From positions 124,001 to 188,000 of the forward strand of contig CAZTTO010000003.1 in the NCBI GenBank assembly GCA_964616465.1: 64,000 nucleotides of DNA, in the 5' to 3' direction. Shown here one piece after another: positions 35,558 to 44,310 of this stretch. Both the position numbers and the translations under genes were made by a program. The stretch comes from JAFLBI01 sp964616465. Its GTDB lineage: Bacteria > Bacteroidota > Bacteroidia > Chitinophagales > Chitinophagaceae. Position 1 is the first letter of the stretch. Each line of letters opens with the position of its first letter. Below the pieces are notes generated by a model. That model searched no databases. It had not been told where the DNA came from and saw only the letters and a list, made by a program, of their open reading frames with translations.

Positions 35558-35660
35558 GCAAAAAAATGGATGAATGGAGCAACTTTTTTTATAAGATTGT
35601 GTCTAAGTTGTGGATAGTTGGCTATATTGCAAACTCCAAAATTTAAAAAAACACTGCTTT

Positions 35661-38600
35661 ATGAGAAAACTCGTCATGCTCATGATGGGACTCTTCTTGT
35701 CGCTTTCCATGGTGATAGCGCAGTCAAGAGTCATCACAGGTAAGGTACTCGATGAGAAGGGAGCTCCGGTTTCCAACGCATCAGTACTGGTTAAAGGAAC
35801 CAATATTGGTACAACTACCAAAGAAGATGGTTCATTCTCTCTCAATGCCCCTTCAACAGCAAGAGATCTTGTGATCACTTCTGTGAACTTCGAAAGACAA
35901 GAAGTTCGTTTAGGATCTGGCAACACTTACAATGTAACTTTAAAAGCTGCTTCTGACGATTTGGAAGAAGTAGTAGTAACAGGTTACCAACAGCAAAAAA
36001 GACGCGAAGTAAACGCGGCTGTTAGTAAGATTGATGCCAAGCAAATTGAAAACATTCCCGTTCCATCTGTTGACCGCTTATTACAAGGTCGTGCTTCAGG
36101 TGTGCAGGTGAATGCAAACAACGGTATCCCTGGTGGTGCTGTAAACATTTTGATTCGTGGTGCTGGTTCTATTAATGCTGGTAACCAACCACTATTTGTT
36201 GTGGATGGAGTTCAAATCAATGGAAACACAACCAGCATCCAAACTCAAACCAACCCAATTGCTTTCTTAAACCCAGAAGATATTGAGTCTTTTGAGATTT
36301 TGAAAGATGCTGCCGCAACCTCTATTTATGGTGCGCGTGGTGGTAACGGGGTTGTGTTAATTACTACTAAAAAAGGTAAGGCTGGTAAAAATGAGGTAAT
36401 GGTTAACATGCAATATGGTGTAACCCAGCCATTAAAGTACTTCGATATTATGAGCATTGATGAAATTGCTCGTGTTCGTTTTGAAGCGGTAAACAATGCA
36501 AGCCCTCGTCTTCCGGCTGCTACAAACCGTGCATCTGCACTCGCTGGTTTAGGTATACCTAGTACACTTACAGATGCTGAGATTGCCGCTTTACAGCAAT
36601 ACGATTGGCAGAGGGAAGCATTGACCAATGGAAGTGTAAAGCAAATTAACATGTCGCTTCGTGGTGGTAATGATAAAACTACTTACTACATTTCTGGTTC
36701 TTATAACGTAACTGAAGCGGTTATTGACCCAGTAAATTTCAAAAGAGGTACTTTATTGACTTCTTTAACACATAAAGTGAACAGAAAGCTTTCTGTTGAA
36801 ACTCAAATTAGCTTGAGTACTATTTCTCAGAACGCTCCATTCGGTGGTGCAGGTGGTGGTGCCTTCTTAGGTAACACTGCATTTGCCGCTGCTACCATTC
36901 TTCCGCACAACCCCATTCGTAATGCAGACGGAAGCTGGTATGGTTTACCTGGTTCTGGTCAAGCTGTTGCTGGTATCCTAAGCTTTAACCCAATGGCGGT
37001 AAACGCATTAAATACAAGCAAGCAAAGAACCAACCAAATGGTGGGTAGCTTTACTATTAACTACGAAATTATGAAGGGCTTACGTTACCAAGGTAAATTT
37101 GGTTTGGACTATCGTTTGGTTCAAACTGAATTTTATGGTGACCCTCGTTTGGATGAATACTTCAATCGTCGTGGATTGGGTACTGTTAACTCTGACTGGA
37201 ACACTAACTTCTTAACTTTCCACACGTTGAATTATAACAAGGTATTTGCTGGCAAGCACAGTGTTTCTGCTCTAGCTGGTGCGGAATATCGCTCAGATGT
37301 TCAGGAGCGTATTGGTGCATCTGCAGAAGGTTTTCCAACTCCAGATTTTAGAACAGTGAACACTGCTGCTACTCCTTTGGGTGCAACAGGTTTCTGGACA
37401 GGTAACCGCGTATTCTCTTTGTTTGGTCGTGCTACTTATGAATACGACAGACGTTATAGCGTTGTATTCTCTGTACGTCGTGATGGTTCTTCTCGTTTCG
37501 GTGCGAACAACCGTTTCGCTACTTTCCCATCTGTTCAAGTGGGTTGGAATGTAACCAACGAAAAGTTCATGCAAAATGCAACTCGTTGGATGAACAATTT
37601 GAAGATTCGTTATTCGTGGGGACAAGCGGGTAACGATCAGATCGGAAACTTCGACGCCCTTGGTTTATTTGGTGGTGGCCGTCAGTATGCTGGTACCCCA
37701 GGTATCTTCTACAGCCAATTGGCTAGCCCTACACTACGTTGGGAATCAAGAACTGAAAACAACATTGGTGTTGACTTAGGTTTCTTCAATGATCGTATCA
37801 CTGCTAGTGTTGATGTGTACAGAAGATTAAACGACAGATTATTGTTAAATCGTTCTTTATACCAAACTACTGGTTTTGGATCATACACTGATAACGTAGG
37901 TGCTGTAACCAACGAAGGTGTGGAAGCAACTATTGGTGTGAAAGTAATTGATAAGGCGTTCAAGTGGAGAACTAACTTCATTTTTGCTTATAACAAAAAC
38001 TTCATTTCTAACTTGTATGATGGTTTACAAGTATTACCGGGTAACAACGCTATTCGTGTAGGTGCTCCTTTGGGATCATTCTTCGTAGCTAATTATGCTG
38101 GTGTAAACCCTGCAACTGGTCGTGCAATGTGGTTCAAGGCAAATGGTGATTTGACTTACAACCCATTGATACCTGCTGACCAAAGATTAGCTGGTCAAAC
38201 TATTCCAGTGTACAATGGTGGTTTTGAAAACGTATTCAGCTATAAGAACTTTGAAGCAACCTTCTTCTTCAACTATGAGTACGGTCGTACTGTAAGTGAT
38301 GGTCAGGTGAACTTTATGTCTGAAGTTGGTGGACGTGCTTTCAATGGTTTACAGTCTATGTTTGATGCTCGTTGGACCACACCTGGTCAGATGACTTCTG
38401 TTCCTCGTCCATTTAACGGAAACACAGACGCTGCCAGCTCTGGTCGTTTTACTGGTCAGCGTTACTTGTTCAAAGCAGATTATATCCGTTTAAGAACAGT
38501 TATGTTGGCATATAACTTTCCACGTGAGTTGATGCAGCGTTGGAAAATGACTATGGCTCGCTTCTATGTACAAGGTACTAACCTTTGGACATATGATGAT

Positions 38601-38693
38601 TATCCAGGTTATGATCCAGAATTCGTAGGTGCGGCAACAGGTATCGTTCCTCAGAATAAGAACATCACTGTAGGTTTGCAACTCAGTTTCTAA
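35661..38693 (+). CDS. SusC/RagA-family TonB-dependent outer-membrane transporter (copy 2)
   Basis: Second SusC-type importer, 1010 residues from ATG 35661. The signal peptide MRKLVMLMMGLFLSLSMVIAQ is followed by the regulatory-like beta domain (ITGKVLDEKGAPVSNASVL), then LEEVVVTGYQQQKRREV and the plug (ILIRGAGSINAGNQPLFVVD, ESFEILKDAAATSIYGARGG). The barrel ends NITVGLQLSF. It differs from copy 1 along its whole length, so this is not a recent duplication. Again there is no STN domain. A start at 35610 would include a leader-like sequence without signal-peptide character. It forms a unit with the downstream SusD and small lipoprotein. The substrate is unknown. Confidence 0.95.
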   Translation: MRKLVMLMMGLFLSLSMVIAQSRVITGKVLDEKGAPVSNASVLVKGTNIGTTTKEDGSFSLNAPSTARDLVITSVNFERQEVRLGSGNTYNVTLKAASDDLEEVVVTGYQQQKRREVNAAVSKIDAKQIENIPVPSVDRLLQGRASGVQVNANNGIPGGAVNILIRGAGSINAGNQPLFVVDGVQINGNTTSIQTQTNPIAFLNPEDIESFEILKDAAATSIYGARGGNGVVLITTKKGKAGKNEVMVNMQYGVTQPLKYFDIMSIDEIARVRFEAVNNASPRLPAATNRASALAGLGIPSTLTDAEIAALQQYDWQREALTNGSVKQINMSLRGGNDKTTYYISGSYNVTEAVIDPVNFKRGTLLTSLTHKVNRKLSVETQISLSTISQNAPFGGAGGGAFLGNTAFAAATILPHNPIRNADGSWYGLPGSGQAVAGILSFNPMAVNALNTSKQRTNQMVGSFTINYEIMKGLRYQGKFGLDYRLVQTEFYGDPRLDEYFNRRGLGTVNSDWNTNFLTFHTLNYNKVFAGKHSVSALAGAEYRSDVQERIGASAEGFPTPDFRTVNTAATPLGATGFWTGNRVFSLFGRATYEYDRRYSVVFSVRRDGSSRFGANNRFATFPSVQVGWNVTNEKFMQNATRWMNNLKIRYSWGQAGNDQIGNFDALGLFGGGRQYAGTPGIFYSQLASPTLRWESRTENNIGVDLGFFNDRITASVDVYRRLNDRLLLNRSLYQTTGFGSYTDNVGAVTNEGVEATIGVKVIDKAFKWRTNFIFAYNKNFISNLYDGLQVLPGNNAIRVGAPLGSFFVANYAGVNPATGRAMWFKANGDLTYNPLIPADQRLAGQTIPVYNGGFENVFSYKNFEATFFFNYEYGRTVSDGQVNFMSEVGGRAFNGLQSMFDARWTTPGQMTSVPRPFNGNTDAASSGRFTGQRYLFKADYIRLRTVMLAYNFPRELMQRWKMTMARFYVQGTNLWTYDDYPGYDPEFVGAATGIVPQNKNITVGLQLSF

Positions 38694-38715
38694 TCACTAA
38701 AATGCTAGAAAAATT

Positions 38716-40233
38716 ATGAAAACGATTATGAATAAATTCCTCATCTCTGCATCTGCTATGAGCCTTTTGCTGGCTTCATGTTCGGATAAGGATTTGACTG
38801 TATTGCCAAGGCAGTCTATTGCATCTGCTACGGCTTTAACTTCACCATCTAGTGTAGATGCGGCTGTAATTGGTACTTATGCCAACCTAAAGTCTCGTGT
38901 ATTGTACGGTCGTGATTTTGTGGTTTATGGTGACGCATTAGCAGATAATGCTGTTGCTACCAACAAATCAGGTCGTTTGGTAGGTGAAGCTCGTAACAAC
39001 GTTGGTGCTCACTATGTAAACTGGGGTACTGCGTATTCAGCTATCAACGATTGTAACCTTGTACTGGATGCGATTCCAAGAATGACTGCTGCTACTCAGG
39101 TTCAGCGTGATCGCTGGGAAGGTGAAATGCGTTTTGTTCGTGCTTTATTATACCATGATTTAGTACGTGCTTATGCTTATGCTCCAACAGCTATTGTAGC
39201 TGCTTCTAACAGAGGTGGAGTAGTAATCAGAAGAACTGCTGTTGACAATAAGGATACAGCAGCTGCTTTCCGTCCTGCTCGTGCTTCTATTCAAGATGTA
39301 TACGCTTTTATTGTTGAAGATTTAACTATTGCTTCAACAAGATTACAGCCTGCGGGTGTTGCTCGTGCTGGTGCGCCTCATTTTGCTACACGTGCTGCTG
39401 CACAAGCTTTATTAGCTCGTGTTCAGTTGTACGCAGGTAACTGGGCTGCTGCTCGCGATGCTGCAACCAATGCGCTAGGAGGTGGTGTAGGTACATTAAC
39501 AACTGCTTCTAACTATTTAGCGGGTTGGAGAGCTTCAACTCACCCTGAATCAATTTTTGAAGTTCGCTTCGCAATTGCAGCTGAAAGTTTGGGTGTAAAC
39601 GAAGCATTACAAACTACAACTACTTCTATGGGTGCTTTAGGTGCACCCGAGACAAACGGTGGTTGGGGCGATTTAGTGCCAAATGCCTTGCAATTAAACG
39701 CTGTTGGTTTAAGCGGTTTTCCTGCTTCTCTTTCTATTCCTGTTGCTTCTGCATTACCAGCTTTAACTAGAACTTCAGATGTACGTAATTTGGTGTTTGA
39801 GTGGGGTGGTCGTAGAACAAACCCTCGCTTCATTGAGTGTACTAAGTACTTCGGTAAGAGTGGTTTCTTGAACCTAGATAACGTACCAGTTCTTCGTCAC
39901 GCAGAAATGTTGTTGATCCGAGCTGAAGCTCATTTCCGTTTAGGGGCTGAAAACTTAGCTATGGATGATATTAATAACTTGCGTACACGTCGTGGTTTGG
40001 CAACAACTACTTTGACTGGTTCAGCAATTTTAGAGGAAATTCTTAACCAACGTTTAGCTGAGTTTGCTATGGAAGGACATCGCTTCCATGATCTTAAGCG
40101 TTTGGGTAGAGATATTCAAAAAGATCCTAGCGTTGGATTTACCTTAAACTTCACAGATTTCCGTATGCTAGCTCGTATTCCTGACGGAGAGTTGGTAGGA
40201 AACCCTAACATGCAACAAAACCCAGGATATTAA
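38716..40233 (+). CDS. SusD/RagB-family nutrient-binding lipoprotein (copy 2)
   Basis: Surface lipoprotein of 505 residues partnering SusC copy 2. The lipobox LLLASC gives a lipidated Cys at about residue 22. The RagB helical core is shown by YSAINDCNLVLDAIPRM and EMRFVRALLYHDLVRAYAY. The C-terminal block is VPVLRHAEMLLIRAEAHFRL, NQRLAEFAMEGHRFHDLKRL and the family ending MQQNPGY. It starts 22 bases after susC2. A second possible start is the Met at codon 5. The central part is unusually rich in Ala and Arg. No glycanase or other enzyme accompanies the pair. Confidence 0.95.
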   Translation: MKTIMNKFLISASAMSLLLASCSDKDLTVLPRQSIASATALTSPSSVDAAVIGTYANLKSRVLYGRDFVVYGDALADNAVATNKSGRLVGEARNNVGAHYVNWGTAYSAINDCNLVLDAIPRMTAATQVQRDRWEGEMRFVRALLYHDLVRAYAYAPTAIVAASNRGGVVIRRTAVDNKDTAAAFRPARASIQDVYAFIVEDLTIASTRLQPAGVARAGAPHFATRAAAQALLARVQLYAGNWAAARDAATNALGGGVGTLTTASNYLAGWRASTHPESIFEVRFAIAAESLGVNEALQTTTTSMGALGAPETNGGWGDLVPNALQLNAVGLSGFPASLSIPVASALPALTRTSDVRNLVFEWGGRRTNPRFIECTKYFGKSGFLNLDNVPVLRHAEMLLIRAEAHFRLGAENLAMDDINNLRTRRGLATTTLTGSAILEEILNQRLAEFAMEGHRFHDLKRLGRDIQKDPSVGFTLNFTDFRMLARIPDGELVGNPNMQQNPGY

Positions 40234-40255
40234 TTCACCAATAAAAAGCAATAGA

Positions 40256-40804
40256 ATGAAAAAATTAGCATTGAGTACGATTGTTTTTGCAGCCGCGCTT
40301 TTTACCATGGTGGGTTGTATTAAACAAGATGATTTTATATTTAAAGGATTACAGGTTGAATTTGATGCCGCTTCATGGAATGCACGTGGTGCAGGTGTTG
40401 AGTGGCCAGTTTTAACTCGCGTGCCAGCATACGGTATGCCAGTTCTTAACGCTCCAATAACTACTGTTAGTCCTGCTATACCAGCAGATCCTCTTATAAC
40501 TAGAACAAGCGGTACTATCCGTTTCCGTGTAAACCTAATCGGTGCGCAGCAGGCAACTGCTCAAACCATTAACTACAGCGCTATTGCAGCTTCAAGTACT
40601 GCTGTAGCAGGTACACATTACACCATTCCAGGAACTCTTACTATTCCTGCAAACAGCAGTTTTGGAGAAGCAATTGTAAATATCCTGAACCCAGGAGTTT
40701 CAAGTACTACTACACGTAGTCTGGTATTAGAAGTAACTGGAAACAGCACTATTCAGCCAGCTGTTCAATTGAATAAAATAGGTTTGGTGATAAATCAAAA
40801 CTAA
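40256..40804 (+). CDS. Small lipoprotein of the susCD2 unit (DUF4843/Calx-beta-like)
   Basis: Lipoprotein of 182 residues. The signal MKKLALSTIVFAAALFTMVGC ends in a lipobox at Cys21. The mature part has an N-terminal conserved strand (LQVEFDAASWN). It then has a Calx-beta or DUF4843-like sandwich with SGTIRFRVNLIGAQQATAQT, VAGTHYTIPGTLTIPANSSF and SLVLEVTGNS, the pattern often seen in the third gene of SusCD clusters. It starts 22 bases after susD2 and ends at a strong terminator, so it is part of that transcript. It probably sits on the cell surface with SusCD, possibly aiding ligand binding; the exact role is unknown. Confidence 0.75.
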   Translation: MKKLALSTIVFAAALFTMVGCIKQDDFIFKGLQVEFDAASWNARGAGVEWPVLTRVPAYGMPVLNAPITTVSPAIPADPLITRTSGTIRFRVNLIGAQQATAQTINYSAIAASSTAVAGTHYTIPGTLTIPANSSFGEAIVNILNPGVSSTTTRSLVLEVTGNSTIQPAVQLNKIGLVINQN

Positions 40805-40821
40805 AATTCAGTTAATTTTCT

Positions 40822-40852
40822 AAGCTGCCGGCCATTGGTCGGCAGCTTTTTT
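40822..40852 (+). terminator. Rho-independent terminator after the susCD2 unit
   Basis: AAGCTGCCGGCC (40822-40833) and GGTCGGCAGCTT (40837-40848) pair over 12 positions with one G-T wobble and a 3-base loop, followed by six T. Confidence 0.9.
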
Positions 40853-40887
40853 ATGAACCTATGTAACTTTATATTAAACTAAATAAA

Positions 40888-41553
40888 ATGAAAAAGCTTT
40901 TGCTGCCAATTGCATCCCTATTCTTTGTTGGCTCTATCTATTCCCAGGGCTTTATGGCTGATGCTGTTAATCCAGGTAGTGTTTACAGAGAAACCAAGCT
41001 TGAAAATGTTACAGGTAGTCCACTCATGTTTGATACTTGGCAGCCCGCCAAAGTAAAAATTGCTAAAGGCAAACTCATTACTGGTGTATTGGTGAACTTT
41101 GACCTAATCAAACAAAAGCCTATCTATTTTTTTAATGATCAGTCTTATGAATTCTTAGATGAACTAAGTAGTATTCAGGTGAATTTTGATTCACCCAAGG
41201 GTTCCCAACTCTTCACCTCAGGTTTCGCCCATAAAGATTTTTCGCCCAATACATTTGTAGAGGTCTTAAACGAGGGCAATACCAAACTCCTTAAATGGAC
41301 AAAAAAAGTAATTATAGAAGAAAGAGGGTATGGAGCCAATGTTTTGAATAAAATTATTGAGACAGTTACCCAGTATTATATAGCCAAAGGAAATAACGCC
41401 ACTTTAATTAAGTTAGGGAATGGTGCCTTAGAAGACGCTGTTGGACCTAAAAATTGGAAGCAAGTACAAGCATATATGAAGCAAGAGGGTTTGAATCCTA
41501 AACAAGAAAAGGATATGGCCAAGCTTCTAGCATATAGCAATACATTGATGTAA
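40888..41553 (+). CDS. Secreted protein of unknown function
   Basis: Exported protein of 221 residues with a signal peptide MKKLLLPIASLFFVGSIYSQ. I recognise no family. The middle (about 40-110) alternates strands: SPLMFDTWQPAKVKIAKGKL, GVLVNFDLIKQKPIYFFNDQ, SSIQVNFDSPKG. The C-terminal 60 residues look helical and charged (NWKQVQAYMKQEGLNPKQEK, DMAKLLAYSN). It has its own short leader after the susCD2 terminator and ends at a bidirectional terminator shared with the TlpA-type gene. It is therefore probably a single-gene unit, not part of the susCD2 operon. Confidence 0.68.
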   Translation: MKKLLLPIASLFFVGSIYSQGFMADAVNPGSVYRETKLENVTGSPLMFDTWQPAKVKIAKGKLITGVLVNFDLIKQKPIYFFNDQSYEFLDELSSIQVNFDSPKGSQLFTSGFAHKDFSPNTFVEVLNEGNTKLLKWTKKVIIEERGYGANVLNKIIETVTQYYIAKGNNATLIKLGNGALEDAVGPKNWKQVQAYMKQEGLNPKQEKDMAKLLAYSNTLM

Positions 41554-41576
41554 TTGATTACTCCTTCGAAAGAATA

Positions 41577-41607
41577 AAAATGCCGCAATGATTCATTGCG
41601 GCATTTG
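41577..41607. terminator. Bidirectional terminator, perfect 13-bp stem
   Basis: AAATGCCGCAATG (41578-41590) and CATTGCGGCATTT (41594-41606) are perfectly complementary around an ATT loop. It separates the convergent secreted-unknown and TlpA-type genes and is A/T-flanked on both sides. Confidence 0.85.
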
Positions 41608-41628
41608 ATTTTTTATCCAATAAGTTGT

Positions 41629-42771
41629 TTACTTCAACACCTCAGCAAGTTTAGCAGATAATGCTTCACCTCTTAAACTGCTAGCAATAATTTTACCACT
41701 TGGATCAACCAATACATTGAAAGGAATGCCATTAAACTGATATAATTCAACCATTGGTGTTTCCCATTCTTTTAAATCGCTCACATGTGTCCAGTTAAGT
41801 TTGTCTTTTTCAATCGCTTTTAGCCAACTATCACGATCGGCATCTAATGATACACCAAGGATGGTGAAATTCTTGTCTTTGAATTGCTGATAAGCAGCTA
41901 CTACATTTGGATTTTCTTCGCGACAAGGTTTGCACCAACTTGCCCAAAAATCAACCAATACATATTTGCCTTTTAAGCTACTCAAAGTAATGGTTTTACC
42001 ACTTGGATCTGGTAAGCTAATCTCTGGTGCAGGTTGGTTCATGAGTGCATAGCCGCTATTCGTTGCCGGTGCTTGTGCAGCAGCATCTGGACTTAATACT
42101 TTTTTGATATAAGCCAATCCACTGTGTTCTTTAAATTTATCAGCACTTGCAATTGCAAGACTGCGCAATTCATCTAAAGACATGCTTCTTTGTGCCATGC
42201 CAAGTGCATAATAACGAGAGGCCGGACTAGGAGATTGTTGAATGAATTGCTTAACCAAAGAGTTCAATCCCTCAATTTGTTTGTCGCGTTGCAACTTTGC
42301 AACAGTCAAAATACTATCATTGCTATTTCCTTTTTGTAAGCTATCAAGTGCCATAAAGGAAACATATAAAGCAGAGTCTGCTGTTCTATATTTTTCAAAC
42401 AAATCCTTTAAAGCAACAGAAGCTGGAGAGCCTGTTACTTCATAGTTGCGATAATTTTTTATGTCCATCAAAACTTTGATATTATTCTTGTCATTCACTA
42501 GAAGAATATCGCGCTGACTTTTCTCTAAAAATATTCGATACAAACCTTCTTCTCTTGCCATTCCTCTTAGTTCAAACAAACCACTTTCCTTTAAAGTAGC
42601 AGAGTCCAAAACAATTGGATTTTTTCCTTCATAAGGTAACTCTTGTAAATAAATTTTTTCCTTTTCTGCATTCAGAATTTTACCACTGATGATAAATGCG
42701 CCATGCTCTTTCTGACGACATCCTACTAAAGAACCAACTGCAATGAGCAGCACTAACCAAATTTGTTTCAT
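41629..42771 (-). CDS. TlpA-family thioredoxin-like lipoprotein with N-terminal DUF4369
   Basis: Envelope thiol-disulfide protein of 380 residues. The start MKQIWLVLLIAVGSLVGC ends in a lipobox. Residues about 25-120 look like the DUF4369 beta domain (FIISGKILNAEKEKIYLQEL). A helical region follows (about 125-235). The thioredoxin fold (about 245-380) carries the active site WCKPC in DFWASWCKPCREENP, and the cis-Pro region is QFNGIPFNVLVDPSGK. The ATG at 42771 overlaps the gatB stop as ATGA, which fixes the start and suggests coupled translation. Such proteins reduce or transfer disulfides on envelope or surface proteins; the partner is unknown. Pairing with gatB has no obvious functional reason. 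Confidence 0.9.
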   Translation of the reverse strand: MKQIWLVLLIAVGSLVGCRQKEHGAFIISGKILNAEKEKIYLQELPYEGKNPIVLDSATLKESGLFELRGMAREEGLYRIFLEKSQRDILLVNDKNNIKVLMDIKNYRNYEVTGSPASVALKDLFEKYRTADSALYVSFMALDSLQKGNSNDSILTVAKLQRDKQIEGLNSLVKQFIQQSPSPASRYYALGMAQRSMSLDELRSLAIASADKFKEHSGLAYIKKVLSPDAAAQAPATNSGYALMNQPAPEISLPDPSGKTITLSSLKGKYVLVDFWASWCKPCREENPNVVAAYQQFKDKNFTILGVSLDADRDSWLKAIEKDKLNWTHVSDLKEWETPMVELYQFNGIPFNVLVDPSGKIIASSLRGEALSAKLAEVLK

Positions 42772-44207
42772 TTTGTTGATGTTAATTGTTGTTCTAAATA
42801 TGTGGTTACCCATTTAAGATCGGCTTTACCGCGACTGCGTTTTTTTACCTCACCAACGAATAAACCTATAAGTCCTTTTTTACCTTTTTTATAAGCCGCT
42901 ACTTGCTCCGGCATAGCAGCTAATACTTCATTTACCCAAGTTTCTAACTGTTGCGTGTCTTTTTCTTGTATCCATCCGCCCTCTTCTGCAATTTGTTTAG
43001 CCGATTGCTGCGTAGTAACCATTAATGGAAATATCTTTTGCGCTGCAATAGTAAATGAAACGGTTCCTGATTCAACCAGTTCTATCAGCTCTGCTAGTTG
43101 AGCAGGTAGCAGCATGTTTTCGTCTTCTTCATTTTTTTCATTGCGCCATTGCCGAATGGGTCCTTGCATCCAATTTGCAATAGATTTATAATGGGTACAA
43201 ATATTTGCCGTTGCTAAGAATAACTGCCACTCTGTTTTATCCTGTGTTATTTGTTCTGCATCGTACTCACTTAGTTTATAATGAGTTTGAAGGGTGGCAA
43301 CAATTTCAGAGGGAAGTGCTGTCATAGCAGATTGAATATTATTCAATCGCTCTTGAGTTATTCGAATAGGGGGAAGATCAGGATCTGGAAAATATCGATA
43401 ATCATGCGCTTCCTCTTTTTCACGTGTTGCAAACGTGGTAAAATTATTGGCGTTGAAACTCCTCGTTTGTTGCTGAATTTTTTCTCCGCGTTCCAACATT
43501 TTCTCCATTCGTTCAATCTCAAATTCAATAGCTTTTTTTACAAAGCGAATTGAGTTGAGGTTCTTTACTTCCACTTTTGTTCCCAGCTCTTTGGTTCCTG
43601 CAACACGCAGAGATATGTTGGCATCGCAACGAAGATTACCTGCTTCCATATTGCCATCTCCAATACCCAACCATCGAACCATTTTTCTAATTTCAGCAAC
43701 AACAGCAGCTGCATGATCGGGATGATGAATTACTGGCTCAGTTACAATTTCTAATAATGCTGTTCCAGCTCTATTCAAATCAATACAGGTAGTATCTTCA
43801 TATAAATCGTGTATGCTCTTGCCAGCATCGTCTTCTAAATGAATTCTGTTGAGCGCAAATGATAGGTTTCCGTCTTCTTGTTTTATTTGGATAGCACCAC
43901 CAATGCAAATTGGATGCGTATGTTGTGAGGTTTGATAGCCCCGCGGAAGATCGGGGTAGAAATAATGCTTTCTTGCAAAATAACTTACGGGCGCAATTGC
44001 ACATCCAAACGCTAAGCCTAGTTGAACAGCCGACTCTACCGCTTGTTGGTTGATGCGTGGAAGGGTACCCGGATAAGCTAATGAGATTGGACTGACTAAA
44101 GTATTTGGTGCAGCACCAAACTGAACGGGGTCGCCACAGAACAATTTAGATTGTGTAGCCAGTTGCACATGAATTTCCAGGCCGATCACCGGCTCATAAC
44201 CTTGCAT
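42768..44207 (-). CDS. gatB: Asp-tRNA(Asn)/Glu-tRNA(Gln) amidotransferase subunit B
   Basis: Subunit of GatCAB, which converts Glu-tRNA(Gln) or Asp-tRNA(Asn) to the amide form. The 479 residues open with the GatB signature VIGLEIHVQL and contain CGDP, YPGTLPRIN, FARKHYFYPDLPRGYQ (kinase-like catalytic core) and RCDANISLR. DYRYFPDPDLPPI precedes the helical region. The C-terminal YqeY-like tail binds tRNA (KKGLIGLFVGEVKKRSRGKA). The length is normal. gatA and gatC are not in this window. The gene is followed by the TlpA-type gene through an ATGA overlap. Confidence 0.97.
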   Translation of the reverse strand: MQGYEPVIGLEIHVQLATQSKLFCGDPVQFGAAPNTLVSPISLAYPGTLPRINQQAVESAVQLGLAFGCAIAPVSYFARKHYFYPDLPRGYQTSQHTHPICIGGAIQIKQEDGNLSFALNRIHLEDDAGKSIHDLYEDTTCIDLNRAGTALLEIVTEPVIHHPDHAAAVVAEIRKMVRWLGIGDGNMEAGNLRCDANISLRVAGTKELGTKVEVKNLNSIRFVKKAIEFEIERMEKMLERGEKIQQQTRSFNANNFTTFATREKEEAHDYRYFPDPDLPPIRITQERLNNIQSAMTALPSEIVATLQTHYKLSEYDAEQITQDKTEWQLFLATANICTHYKSIANWMQGPIRQWRNEKNEEDENMLLPAQLAELIELVESGTVSFTIAAQKIFPLMVTTQQSAKQIAEEGGWIQEKDTQQLETWVNEVLAAMPEQVAAYKKGKKGLIGLFVGEVKKRSRGKADLKWVTTYLEQQLTSTK

Positions 44208-44255
44208 AGTACAAAAATAGCCCTATCGCGTTAAACCCAATGTGATTAAAGTAAC

Positions 44256-44285
44256 GAAAAAGGTCGCTTCTAAAAAGAAGCGACC
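44256..44285 (-). terminator. Rho-independent terminator after the double-PDZ gene
   Basis: On the minus strand GGTCGCTTC and GAAGCGACC (44262-44270 and 44277-44285 on plus) form a perfect 9-bp stem with a 6-base loop, followed by TTTTT. It lies 26 bases past the stop of the PDZ gene. Confidence 0.82.
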
Positions 44286-44310
44286 GGAGCACTGTTTCAG
44301 AGAAACTTGT

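Larger units (their letters stand above)
35206..35660. other. 455-base gene-free regulatory gap between the two susCD units
   Basis: This stretch holds the terminator of unit 1, an inverted repeat, a pair of direct repeats and presumably the promoter of susC2. Short open frames inside it (for example 35458-35646) have no signal peptide, no recognisable motif and run into the susC2 leader. I take it as noncoding. Confidence 0.6.

Noticed and set aside
35458..35646. 62-residue plus-strand ORF in the susCD gap
   Set aside because: It contains no recognisable motif, overlaps the inverted and direct repeats and ends in the susC2 leader; composition looks noncoding.
30602..40233. Recent tandem duplication of the susCD pair
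   Set aside because: The two SusC and two SusD proteins differ throughout, beyond the shared family motifs, and only the second unit has a third gene.
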